43,982 bases of DNA from Tubiluchus corallicola (Eukaryota > Priapulida > Priapulimorpha > Priapulimorphida > Tubiluchidae): positions 1 to 43,982 of the forward strand of contig JAQGDQ010001374.1 in the NCBI GenBank assembly GCA_030141605.1, given 5' to 3'. Position 1 is the first letter of the stretch. Each line of letters starts with the position of its first letter. Shown piece by piece: positions 32,901 to 41,911 of the stretch. The notes under the pieces were generated by a model. It had not been told where the DNA came from and did not search any database. It saw nothing but the letters and a program-made list of their open reading frames with translations. The position numbers and the translations under genes are program-made.

Positions 32901-33618
32901 TCAGTAACTTCAGTTGTTTTACGTGAACTTTACTTAATTATGCTTTAGTCTGTGCGTAGAGTGATTTACTAGCAGGATCTTGCTTGGGAACAACAAAGCA
33001 AAACCGTCTGTCGCATCAGTTCAGTAACTTCAGTTGTTTTACGTGAACTTTACTTAATTATGCTTTAGTCTGTGCGTAGAATGATTTACTAGCAGGATCT
33101 TGCTTGGGAACAACATAAAGCAAAACCGTCTGCCGCATCAGTTCAGTAACTTCAGTTGTTTTACGTGAACTTTACTTAATTATGCATTAGTCTGTGTGTA
33201 GAGTGATTTACTAGCAGGTTCTTGCTTGGGAACAGGAAAAAATGGACTAGGTAAGGGCCTAGCTAGCTGTTTATACTGTTCCTATGGGCTGCAAGACGTT
33301 GTCAAGTGTACACAAATGCGAAATGTGGTACACTTACTCTTTGAACCTTTTCACGATCTTCATCAATCGCCGGAACCGTGAAAAGGCTTATTCTTATGCC
33401 GGAACAATAAAGTCTTAGCAACCTCTTATTTTGCTGTCTTTTGTGAGCCATCATCTATGAGACAGTGTTTTGGTGTCTGGATTTACTCACATTTGTGCTT
33501 AATTTGTGACATGTGTGTTTTTGTCATTAGATCTAATCCTGAGGACGAATAACCACCGTGGCAATGATAGTAGAGACTTCCGCGTGGTCGGCAGTGACAC
33601 TTATGGCATTAATAAAGC
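26981..33618 (+). CDS. Secreted protein of unrecognised family (at least four exons)
   Basis: Exons 26981-27147, 29067-29275, 32112-32228 and 33531-33618 fit in phase at every junction: 2/1 gives a Tyr codon, then two phase-1 joins give Gly and Asp. This makes 193 residues and leaves in phase 2 at a GTAAGT donor. Residues 1-20 are a signal peptide (NAKFLLFLLIVALFSYSYG). The mature chain has VKVFDHKGSSDDGLPAED, GNGFLSTVVYWNRIFVNGV, Cys at 104, 113 and 155, and a glycosylation site NTS at 149. An acceptor TTATTTCAG (exon from 26953) lies 28 bp before the ATG, so a 5' UTR intron or trans-spliced leader is possible. If the last donor is not used, translation ends one codon later (GCG TAA), giving a 194-residue protein. 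I recognise no domain. The introns hold mobile elements and arrays. Confidence 0.65.
27406..27660 (+). mobile_element. LINE remnant: extreme C-terminus
   Basis: The open frame ends with KDPLPRCRTERFKRQFCP and WFI. PRCRTERF.R.F.P is a common signature of LINE ORF2 C-termini, where it usually precedes AV..WN.L. The preceding frame (LILANLQHLYLTENSCKKLF) may be LINE too but is not recognisable. AT-rich 3' UTR-like sequence follows to about 27900. It lies in intron 1 of the secreted-protein gene, same strand. Confidence 0.55.
27919..28268. mobile_element. MITE with TATAGGTTTTACA ends, copy 2
   Basis: About 350 bp from TATAGGTTTTACACGTCAAA to TTTGACGTGTAAAACCTATA, the same ends as 25511-25820. 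The right arm holds three tandem copies of a block of about 60 bp (TGTCTACATTTGACTTACCT plus AAGTCACATTTGAGTTACC), matched in inverse by shorter blocks in the left arm. The open frame at 28027-28260 is this repeat and not a gene. Confidence 0.9.
28268..28779. mobile_element. hAT-like TIR element with ATCCG-rich ends
   Basis: Ends AGTGTTGCTC and GAGCAACACT are perfect inverted repeats about 512 bp apart. Both subterminal regions are rich in ATATCCG/TATTCG/TATCCGG words. hAT elements with CAGTGTTGCTC-type ends are known. No clean 8-bp target duplication is seen, and the left end abuts or overlaps the end of MITE copy 2. No transposase. Confidence 0.7.
29345..29465. repeat. Degenerate tandem repeat (AGTCACAGGTAAAA motif)
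   Basis: Six to eight diverged copies of a motif of about 14-17 bp (CCAGGTAAAAAAG, CACAGGTAAAAAGT, ATAGGTAAAAAGC) directly after exon 2 of the secreted-protein gene. Each copy contains AGGTAAAA, which looks like a splice donor. Confidence 0.7.
29495..29815 (-). repeat. (CAA/CAG)n triplet microsatellite, probable LINE tail
   Basis: On the plus strand about 100 TTG/CTG triplets with some ATT and CTC. Read on the minus strand the word AATAAAGGAGTTATAACAAT leads directly into the (CAG/CAA)n tract, mirroring the TAA-tailed ends at 19925-19970 and 26560-26590. Poly-Leu, poly-Val/Ala and poly-Thr/Ala frames across it are artefacts. Confidence 0.85.
30200..31125. repeat. 66-bp minisatellite, about 14 copies
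   Basis: Unit with ATGTCTAGTATGCGCCATCT, ATTAGACTCACAGTAATGTA and GAAACAATCGCCTAATTGTC. Variants CGCC/CCCC, CTTGTCTCAAAT/AATTGTCTCAAAA and GAAACA/GAATCA are arranged in runs. 66 bp equals 22 codons, so the minus strand keeps an open frame (LFLHYCESNRW, RILDIFETIRR). The differences change residues freely (R/G, I/S, E/R), so there is no sign of selection on a protein. It lies in intron 2 of the secreted-protein gene. Confidence 0.95.
31126..31536. other. Intronic sequence, nothing recognised
   Basis: No exon-like segment supported. Minus-strand frames at 31189-31494 and 31517-31717 lack motifs, and the latter runs into the hAT element. Confidence 0.4.
31537..31996 (+). mobile_element. hAT-type non-autonomous element, longer copy, 8-bp TSD
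   Basis: 460 bp from CAGGGGTGTGCAAATT to AATTTGCACACCCCTG, flanked by the perfect duplication ATCTAGAT (31529-31536 and 31997-32004). It matches the element at 10511-10868 in reverse orientation over most of its length, including GCAGGTCGGATGCAAAAAAA and TCAAACTGCCTGTGGCCCGC. It retains about 100 bp near its left end that the shorter copy lacks. Non-coding; intron 2 of the secreted-protein gene. Confidence 0.93.
32400..32895 (+). repeat. Dispersed CRE-rich repeat, copy 3
   Basis: Homologous to 19412-19698 and 25895-26425. It shares GTTTACTGTCCAAAATATAC, GCAACCGAGCACAGCTATCG, CTTACGTCACAAACTAACC, ATGTGATGTCATGAAAATGA, GTTCATGATCATGCTTAG and CTAAGCTTTGATTTAAAA. It is followed immediately by the 120-bp tandem units. 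Confidence 0.75.
32896..33395 (+). repeat. Composite repeat module A: three 120-bp units plus unique tail
   Basis: Three tandem units of about 120-122 bp (starts 32897, 33017, 33139) sharing CAGTTCAGTAACTTCAGTTG, TTTACGTGAACTTTACTTAA and ACTAGCAGGATCTTGCTTGG. A non-repeated tail follows from about 33236 to 33395 (ATGGACTAGGTAAGGGCC, GTTGTCAAGTGTACACAAAT, GCCGGAACCGTGAAAAGGC). The same units and tail occur at 43086-43500. It lies in intron 3 of the secreted-protein gene. Confidence 0.88.
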
Positions 33619-33904
33619 GTAAGTGGTTATGATTCAGTGCACTAGTTTTTCAACTCTGTCAAAACTGTCATCTGCGCTGTATAATTTTGCAACGAGTTTT
33701 TGTACGTTCTTTATTGGGAACACTGTAATAATATTTTATTCATTATGGTATGTGAGTTAAAGGCTACCCTTGCAGTCAGCATTGAATTTTGAATCACTTG
33801 TGTTTATGTAACTTGCGAATTTTCACGACTTGTTTTGTTAGAGGTGCTTTTTCGCATATGCTCGGCGCCCTCGGGAAAAGTGAAATATGCAGGTGAAGAG
33901 TGAT

Positions 33905-34850
33905 TTATGCTGCTGGTGGAGAATGGCTTATGCTGTAGATGGAGAATGGCTTATGCTGTAGTTGGAGAATGGCTTATGCTGTAGATGAAGAATTGCTTGT
34001 GCTGTAGGTGGAGAATGGCTTATGCTGTAGGTGGAGAATGGCTTATGCTGTAGTTGGAGAATGGCTTATGCTGTAGGTGGAGAATTGCTTGTGCTGTAGG
34101 TGGAGAACGGCTTATGCTGTAGGTGGAGAATGGCTTATGCTGTAGTTGGAGAATTGCTTATGCTGTAGGTGAAGAATTGCTTGTGCTGTAGGTGGAGAAT
34201 GGCTTATGCTGTAGGTGGAGAATGGCTTATGCTGTAGTTGGAGAATGGCTTATGCTGTAGTTGGAGAATGACTTATGCTGTAGATGGAGAATGGCTTATG
34301 CTGTAGGTGGAGAATGGCTTATGCTGTAGGTGGTGAATGGCTTATGTTGTAGATGGAGAATGGCTTATGCTGTAGGTGAAGAATGGCTTATGCTGTAGTT
34401 GGAGAATGACTTATGCTGTAGATGGAGAATGGCTTATGCTGTAGGTGGAGAATTGCTTATGCTGTGCTGTTAGTGGGGAATGGCTTATGCTGTAGGTGGA
34501 GAATGGCTTATGCTGTAGGTGGAGAATGGCTTGTGCTATAGGTGGAGAATGGCTTGTGCTGTAGATGGAGAATGGCTTATGCTGTTAGTGGTGAATGGCT
34601 TATGCTGTTGATGGAGAATGGCTTATGCTGCTGGAGAATGGCTTATGCTGTAGATGGAGAATGGCTTATGCTGTAGATGGAGAATGGCTTATGCTGTGCT
34701 GTTAGTGGGGAATGGCTTATGCTGTAGGTGGAGAATGGCTTGTGCTGTAGGTGGAGAATGGCTTGTGCTGTAGATGGAGAATGGCTTATGCTGCTGGAGA
34801 ATGGCTTATGCTGTAGATGGAGAATGGCTTATGCTGTAGGTAAAGAATTA
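33905..34850. repeat. 23-bp minisatellite (GGAGAATGGCTTATGCTGTAG), first array
   Basis: About 40 copies of a 23-bp unit containing GAGAATGGCTTATGCTGTAG, with G/T/A variation just after it and some shortened units (GCTGCTGGAGAATGG). The same unit forms the array at 43672-43982. In both places it lies downstream of composite module A. Confidence 0.95.
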
Positions 34851-35089
34851 CTATATAATGCCATATATATTGCAACTGCTCTCTTCATGCAACTTGGTAA
34901 AATATTTCACAATAATTGCTGTATGTAAAGGCAAATCACAACGTTATGACACCATTAGCTGACATATCAGCCTGCACATCTCTCTTACGGATTTATGATT
35001 ATTTAAATTATGAAGCGCAGTACATAACTAAGTTGTAATTTATCAGTATTACCTATGTGGTTGTTGTGAATTACATGTATTTACATAAT
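34851..35089. other. Non-coding spacer
   Basis: Nothing recognised. Confidence 0.4.
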
Positions 35090-35565
35090 GCTTATATCCA
35101 AAGCATGCTGAACAAGTGCTTGTGGTGTACTACCATTTTTGAATTAAACCTTTGTTTTCTATTATAACACTTATATAAAAACGGCCTCCGAAACTAAGTG
35201 AATTATGAAATACGTGCTTTAGATGAAAGAATGTGCATTTCCCTCAAAATTTGGTGCCCTAGTTTGCCTATAGATAAATGCGCCCTGTAAACAAGTACCA
35301 CCTTCTAAGGTGCTAGCAGGTTAGCTCGGGAACGTCTTATACATGCGCAAGGAAATAGTAAATGGTAAAAGAGTTTAATTATGAATTTGTTCTCACTATA
35401 AGTTTGTGGTTTCTTAGCCTTGCTGCCTGACTCATGTGGCAGTTCACTAGTTTAAAGTTATGAAAAGAAAAACATCCTTAGAACTTTTGTACAGTTTTTT
35501 TAAATGTTGATTTCGTTTTTCTTTTTCTCCTAAGTATAATATACTCCTAAAGTATATAAAATAGC

Positions 35566-35684
35566 AGCACTGTTCAAATCACGTTGAAAACACCGGTTCT
35601 CGTCTGATCACCGAAGTTAAGCAACGTGGAGCCTGGTTAGTACTTGGATTGGTGACCCCCTAGGAATACCATGTGCTGTAGGCT
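35566..35684 (+). ncRNA. 5S rRNA-derived sequence (pseudogene or SINE head)
   Basis: 119 nt matching the length and most of the sequence of animal 5S rRNA from the ACGTTGAA block onward: CACCGGTTCTCGTCTGATCA, CCGAAGTTAAGCAACGTGG, GCCTGGTTAGTACTTGGATT and GGAATACC, ending GTGCTGTAGGCT. The internal pol III promoter (A box, intermediate element, C box) is largely intact. The first 15 nt are degenerate, and there are changes such as TTGGTGACCCCCTAGG. No T-run terminator follows. The match continues into non-5S sequence (GCGGGATGCTCACACTGTAC), which points to a 5S-derived SINE (SINE3 type) or a 5S pseudogene and not a functional gene. Confidence 0.8.
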
Positions 35685-35756
35685 TGCGGGATGCTCACAC
35701 TGTACCTCGACACTAGGCGGAGGAGCTGCACAAGGCAGCCAATGGCTAGAGGGCTA
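35685..35756 (+). mobile_element. Possible body of the 5S-derived SINE
   Basis: About 72 bp of GC-richer sequence (CTCGACACTAGGCGGAGGAG, CTGCACAAGGCAGCCAATGG) between the 5S-like head and the ACTACACAAACAAAAATG border where homology to 38168 starts. Unit B lacks both this and the 5S head. The 3' end and any target duplication were not defined. Confidence 0.4.
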
Positions 35757-36316
35757 CTACACAAACAAAAATGTTTCTGGTAGACAGTTATTATCTATAT
35801 TATGCTCAAAACAGGCATTTTGCATAAACAAACCTAATTTCAAAGTATTAACTTTTAAACACTGTGATATGTTAGTCAAGAATTTGATGATTCTACACAA
35901 AATAATGCAACGTATGCAAGTTTAAGACTATCAACACCAGTGACTCAGGAAAGGCAGTTTCAATTTAAAAGAAGGATACAGAACATTTTACCATCATTTG
36001 GAGAAATATTTAAAAGCAGCTCAGTACTGGCAGCATTCTTCGTTACTTTGTGGTGAAATTTGGATGAAAGTTTATTGCCTTATTACTAAATATTCTATAT
36101 CAAGTTTTGCTAATTCTGAATTACTATTAGAACTATTGTTGCTCGGTCTTAGTTACTTACAACAAACTAGACAATTCTTAGTGATCTATAAATCTGCTTT
36201 TATTCTACACGACAAAACTGAAACTGTGAATTAATCTTAGCTTGGTTCAAGTTGAGAAACGTGGCTGGACCATTTCAGAAGAGACAACTTTGATTTTGTT
36301 GCTGTTTCAATTATTT

Positions 36317-36509
36317 ATTTATTGTTATAAATATTGTTATTTAATTATTTATGGTTATCAGTATAATATAAAGCCCAGTATAGATTGTTTTGTGGTATAT
36401 TAGTAGCTCCCCTCTATTACTTACATGGTTCTTGTTAATTGCTTGTATTTGAATAGCACTTATCTCTGAAGTAGTGGGTCACTGCATGTGATGTAGTAAC
36501 TTTCATGAA
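36317..36509. other. Spacer between duplication units
   Basis: AT-rich, nothing recognised. Confidence 0.4.
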
Positions 36510-38669
36510 AGAATTGTTGTGCTTATATAAAAGCAGCCAACATAACTGCTTGTGGTGTATTATAAATACGCACTTTAGACGAAAGGACACGTGTTTTACG
36601 GGGGAATAAAAAATTTTAACACTGGCAGCCTAAAATCTGGCACCCTCAGAATTTGATGCTGTCGGCTACAGCTGTTAGCCTTTTGGTAGATACGCCCCTT
36701 CAAACAAGTATAACTCTTTAAGGTGTTGGCAGGTTAGCTGGGTAGTGCCTCATGCAAACAGCAGATGGTAAGAGTTTAATTATGAAATTGGCTTCAGTCG
36801 AAGCTTGCTAGCCTGGTTGCCTGACTGATATGATACCTATTTTAACTCATAGATAGAAAATCATTATTAGAATTCTATTTTAGAGTTATTGAACATTTAA
36901 ATGATTTCTGTTATTCTAAGGATATTCAACAGGCTCTTGCATCAACCTCGTTTAAAATTTTCAAGCTGGAAAATATTTAGCTGAAAACTACTGGGTCATG
37001 CTATATTTACTTCCTGTCTATAAACGTGGGGCAAATCAGGAATTCAGTTGTTCACAGCACTTAAAATGATTCTACTGCTTAGCATTTACGGAAGTGAATC
37101 TTGTATGTTGGTATCGGACATTTTGTTTTTCATTTTTGCCTAATTTTTTTATTGCAATGAGTTTGTTGTCAAAACAATTTGAGGACAAGTTGATTATTTT
37201 TTATGAATTATTTAACATTTTTAAATTTTTGCATTGGAACATTTTTCCCTTAGGCTACGTTTAATGAATTTATTGTTGGCTGCATTCAAATGTATATTAG
37301 TTCTTTCTGAAATGCATTTTTGTGTTGATTGTTACTTTAAATTTCTTATTTTTTATTTTTGCATTGTAAGTTTTCTTAATTTTAATCAGTTTGTTGTTAA
37401 TAGTTCTCGATTTTTCAACAATTTCAAGACCTCCAAGTGACTGATACAGAAAAGATTTTTAAATTAATAATTTTGGTTGCCATTTCGGATTTTGGAATTT
37501 TTCTCCAGGTATTAGAATATTTTCCATACTTTTTTACTTACGTAACTGTACATTTTTGCAAGGTAGCATTCTAGTTTATATGTATTTACAATTATAAAGT
37601 AAACAATTATAAACAAAGCCATAGCAAGAATTTGTGTAATTTTGGGGCAGAGCATGTCATACGTGTTCTCTTAAAGTACGGGAAAATTCTTTAAATTTCT
37701 AGCAAGAGCGATAACATGATATTTTGTTAAGAATCTTCTTTTCTAGTTACACAAGTCTTTCAGACAGGTAAGATTAATGCAAAGTCATAAACTTTGTGTG
37801 GAAAATTTAGTGACATAGTTTAAATTCCCTTTCTGTTGTGGTTAGTAAGTATTAATAATTTATGATCACTAATTCACTGATCATTTTCCTGGGTGTTAGA
37901 AGTTAAAACGTTGTAATAAATTGTTACCTAAGATATGGTTTTGTATTTGCAGCAAATGTGTAGTTATGATAAATTAACAAAAACATAGTACGTTATATGC
38001 AGATTTTACATTAGGTCTATGGGTAGATTTTCTATACGTATTAGTCATTCATACCTTTCGCCCACCCATATTTCAAATGCACGCGTTTTGTAAATTCCCA
38101 AACGTAATTTCTGCATACAATGAAAATTACTTATATCACAGTAAACTTGACCTTTTACGCATTTTGATGAATACTACACAAACAAAAATGCTTCTGGTAG
38201 ACAGCTAATGTCTATATTATGCTCAAAGCAAACATTTTGCATAAACAAACCTAATTTCAAAGTATTAACTTTTAAACACGTGATAACACCAGTGACTCAG
38301 GAAAAGCAATTTCAATTTAAAAGAAGGATACAGAACATTTTACCATCATTTGGAGAAATATTTAAAAGCAGCTCAGTACTGGCAGCATTCTTCGTTACTT
38401 TGTGGTGAAATTTGGATGAAAGTTTGTTGCATTATTACGAAAGATTCTATGCCAAGTGCTGCTAATTGTGAATTACTATTAGAACTATTATTGCTCGGTC
38501 TTAGTTACTTACAACAAACTAGACAATTCTTAGTGATCTATAAATCTGCTTTATTCAACACGACAAAACTGAAACTGTGAATTAATCTGAGCTTGGTTCA
38601 AGTTGAGAAACGTGGCTATACCATTTCAGAAGAGTCAACTTTTATTTTCATTGCTGTTCCAATTATTTG
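36510..38669. repeat. Diverged tandem duplication, unit B
   Basis: Its left part (36510-36840) and right part (38168-38669) match unit A, but here 1.3 kb of unrelated AT-rich sequence (36841-38167) separates them instead of the 5S-derived element. The right part runs up to about 9 bp before the start codon of the LRR gene, so it supplies that gene's 5' flank or UTR. The open frame at 37234-37440 lies in the AT-rich insert and shows no motif. Confidence 0.65.
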
Positions 38670-38677
38670 TGCCACAG

Positions 38678-39862
38678 ATGAAGTCGCCAATCAAAGTTGG
38701 ATTTTATCTGATGTCTCTGATCACGGTGTGTAGTGGATGGAGCACATGTGATGATCCGTCTTGGCAGTGCAGATGTGATTATTGGGAAGTTTTTGATTGC
38801 TTTTGGGGAAATTTATCCCTAACAGACGTACAGAATATTTCAAATACATTACCAAAAGATATCGACATGCTCACGATTTACAACTATTCAAACAGTGAAT
38901 TTCCAGACAAATTTTTGGCAGGAAAACAGATCGAGATTTTGTCCATAGAGTACTCCAAGCAGCTGAAACGCATCAATGAAACCAGTATAGCAGCTGACGT
39001 CAGGGAATTACACTTGTATAACCTCAATGCTTTAGAGACAATTGACTCAATGGCATTCCAAGCAATGACAAGACTGCATGTTCTCGATATTTGGGAATGC
39101 TACCAGCTGACATCGATTACTGGGCACTTGTCTTTTACACAAAGTCCAAATCTGATTCACATTTACATTGAACGGACATCCATGGAAATACTTAAGGAGC
39201 CAAAACTACACAGCAGCGTACTGAATAGCAGCAATTTTGTACGGATTAACTTTTGGGGTGAGTTCAATTCAAATTTTTGACTAACAACTTTCAGCAGAGC
39301 ACGAAGCCAGTGTGGTCAATTGAATACATTTATGTGTCATAAGATTTAATGAAAACAGTGTCCTTATAATAGGTGAGCAAGTTTGTCTTACGTGATGCTT
39401 TAGGTAAAAGTTCTTTCACTATTCTTATAAGTTTTGTATTTTAATCGTTGTTTTGCTGTTGTTGTTATCGTTGTTGCCATTTTTATAGATAATAATTTCA
39501 CATGCGACTGTGACATCAGTTGGGTTTTCAACAAACCGTGGAAACTAGTAAGAGATTTTCAATGCCGACAATCAGAAAATGGAAATTACAAAACAGCTAC
39601 AAAAGCAGACTTTGACTATTGTTACGATGCAACAAACCAAACCACTGAGTCGTCTACAGAGGACTCAACCACTGAGCCGTCTAAAGAGAACTCAACCACT
39701 GAGTCGTCTACAGAGAGCTCAACCACTGAACCGTCTACAACGAGCTCAATCACTACAGTATTAGCTAGCTCTTCGAGTGAGCTGTATAGCACACAATGTA
39801 AACTGACTGAAGTCTTTGCATTAGTATTCTTAGTTTTGGCAAGTCACCTTTTTTACCTGTAA
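38678..39862 (+). CDS. Secreted LRR protein with LRRCT, Ser/Thr stalk and GPI-type tail (two exons)
   Basis: Exons 38678-39257 and 39489-39862 join in phase 1 (GGG|GTGAGT; TTTTTATAG|AT) to give 317 residues. The order is: signal peptide (1-20); cysteine cluster at 24, 31, 33 and 41 as an LRRNT cap; irregular LRRs (VRELHLYNLNALETIDSMAF, LHVLDIWECYQLTSITG, LIHIYIERTSMEIL); LRRCT across the splice (FWDNNFTCDCDISWVF, Cys 199, 201, 219, 238). Then come a stalk of four 9-residue Thr/Ser/Glu repeats (TTESSTEDS-type, about 245-281) and a C-terminal hydrophobic tail (CKLTEVFALVFLVLASHLFY) with no basic end, typical of a GPI-anchor signal. Cell-surface recognition or adhesion is inferred. The ATG directly follows TTTGTGCCACAG, itself acceptor-like, so a leader exon or trans-splicing is possible. 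AATAAA words at 40587 and 40671 could serve as poly(A) signals. Ligand unknown. Confidence 0.85.
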
Positions 39863-40860
39863 AAATGCCACCAATACAGCTATTCTCAGTAAAAAGACAT
39901 TAGCACCGCCATAGTCATTCAGCAAAAGCGCTGCGTGGTTAAAAAATAGTCACGTTAGAAAGTGATAGTTACGATAAGATATGAATCAATATCATAAATT
40001 TAAAGTAATAATTTAGCCTCATCATAACATAGTGAAAGATTCATCCCAGACTGTAAAAGTTCTGACAGTCTTTCCTGCATGTGATTTATTCCTTTTTAAA
40101 CAAACAAAGTGGTTCATTTTGAGAGGGGAGATTTTCTGTGTTAAAAAGTCTTGAAGTTGAAAAAGGAAGTTAATTTTTGAAAGTCAACAAAATCCAAACT
40201 ACCAAAAAACTGAGGGAAACCATCATAATTGTTATTAGTGTTCTTTTATGCACTGACCAGTGGCCAAGTATAAGTGCCAGTAACTATATTGCTAAGTGTG
40301 TTGCTATAGATAAGAATAGGTAGAAAAACAATTACACTAGTCAGAGATGTAAGTCTTTGCGAAGCAATAAGATGGATCATGTCAGAGTTTAGAAAACGAA
40401 AAAGTTGAAGTTATGCTAAACTATTCGGGTTGGTGATTGTGTGTAAAGCAGATAGACGACCATTTTATACTATTAACATAATAATATGCCATAATAATAT
40501 AACATGATATACACATTCATTATGTGTGCACAATAGCCAGCATTGCTGTTAGAGGTTGCATTTGTCAGCAGTAATATTATATTGCCAATAAAATATAACT
40601 GAGAGAATGGTTTGTGTCAGCATTTTCCTCTCCAGATTTCCCAATGTTTGTCAGGATAAATTATTGTTACAATAAAATTAATATTTTATAATGTAAATAT
40701 AGCTTTTGTTTTTAATTTAACGAGGAGAGTTTGCACAGACTGTGTTTGTTTTAAAGTAAATATTTGCTTATATGTTAAAAGCAGTCAACTAGTAGACGTG
40801 TTTTAGCCACTAGCATGCAACTGCATATCACACTTAGCTAATCTAAATTTTATTAACGTG
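39863..40860. other. 3' flank of the LRR gene, no further gene recognised
   Basis: AT-rich. AATAAA motifs at about 40587 and 40671. No open frame worth calling. Confidence 0.4.
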
Positions 40861-40960
40861 ACAATCAATCATTCAATCAATCAATCAATTTATTTCACTC
40901 CAGCAATACATATACAATACATCAACATACAATATTATTGAAACAAAAAGAAACAGTATA
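40861..40960 (-). mobile_element. Possible LINE 3' end with (TTGA)n tail, inverted
   Basis: The plus strand shows ATCATTCAATCAATCAATCA running into ATTTATTTCACTCCAGCAAT and ACATATACAATACATCAACA. Short tetranucleotide tails joined to such a segment are typical of LINE 3' ends read in reverse. Similar to 23228-23350. Confidence 0.45.
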
Positions 40961-41040
40961 GGTAAAAAACCCATTTATGAAGTCAAATTAACCAATAGAA
41001 AAGAGTTGCTGTATGACACCTTGAAAGCTTGGCTTGTTAG

Positions 41041-41500
41041 GGTGGCGCAAATGAGTGAATGAAAGAATGGTTAGGGTTAGTAGACATGATGGAATGGAAG
41101 AAAATACTAAGATTAGAGATAGGAAAAAGGAAGGGAGGGAAGGATGAGTGAATGAAAGAATGGTTAGGATTAGTAGACATGATGGAATGGAAGAAAATAG
41201 TAAGATTAGAGATAGGAAAAAAGAAGGGAGGGGAGGATGAGTGAATGAAAGAACGGTTAAGATTAGTAGACATGATGGAATGGAAGAAAATAGTAAGATT
41301 AGAGATAGGAAGAAGGAATGGAAGATGAGTGAATGAAAGAATGGTTAGGGTTAGTAGCTATGATGGAATGGAAAAAATAGCAACATTAGGGATAGGAAGA
41401 AGGAAGGGAGGGAAGGATGAGTGAATGAAAGAACGGTTAAGGTTAGTAAACATGATGGAATGGAAAAAATAGTAAGATTAGAGATATGAGGTGAGTAAAC
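41041..41500. repeat. About 92-bp tandem repeat, five copies
   Basis: Units begin ATGAGTGAATGAAAGAA at about 41051, 41144, 41237, 41325 and 41417 (periods 93, 93, 88, 92). They contain GGTTAGGATTAGTAGACATG, ATGGAATGGAAGAAAATAG and AGATTAGAGATAGG. The minus-strand frame at 41037-41273 is a by-product. Confidence 0.92.
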
Positions 41501-41675
41501 GACAGTAGTGTATGTTTAAACTACATAAAGCTATATCAAAATAGCATATTATAAATAATTATATACTATTTTCATGCATTTCATGAGTAGCAACTTGAAC
41601 ATAAAACAAAACTTACATGTATGTTGGTAGTTAAAATCATAATAATAAGCTTAGAGAAGGTTAAACTGTTAAAAG

Positions 41676-41911
41676 GTTATGTAAACGAGTTTTATTTTAC
41701 TGTTATTAAAGCCAGGAATATGATTCTTAGGCATCAAGTATAGTTCACTATATATATATTCATATATCACACATAAATACATATAAAGGTTATGTAAGTG
41801 AGTTTTATTTTGCTGTTATTAAAGCCAGATATATGATTCTTAGGCAGACAGTATAACACACTATATATATATATATATATATGTATTCATATATCACACA
41901 TAAATACATAT
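41676..41911. repeat. About 115-bp direct duplication with (TA)n core
   Basis: Two copies of GGTTATGTAAACGAGTTTTA, CTGTTATTAAAGCCAG, ATATGATTCTTAGGCA and CATATATCACACATAAATAC, with a longer (TA)n run in the second copy. Confidence 0.88.

Larger units (their letters stand above)
35090..36316. repeat. Diverged tandem duplication, unit A
   Basis: Two parts match unit B. The left part (about 35116-35450) matches 36510-36840 with roughly a third of positions changed; shared words are GCTAGCAGGTTAGCT-like, GAGTTTAATTATGAA and TTGCCTGACT. The right part (35757-36316) closely matches 38168-38669: ACTACACAAACAAAAATG, ACACCAGTGACTCAGGAAA, AGCTCAGTACTGGCAGCATT. Open frames across the right part (MEKYLKAAQYWQHSSLLCGE...) are shared by both copies, but one copy has a changed end. 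Whether it is coding is unknown. Confidence 0.7.

Noticed and set aside
38208-38580. Frames across the duplicated segment (MEKYLKAAQYWQHSSLLCGE...)
   Set aside because: Similar in both units, but two overlapping frames are open, one unit changes the C-terminus, and there is no recognisable domain; not enough to call a gene.
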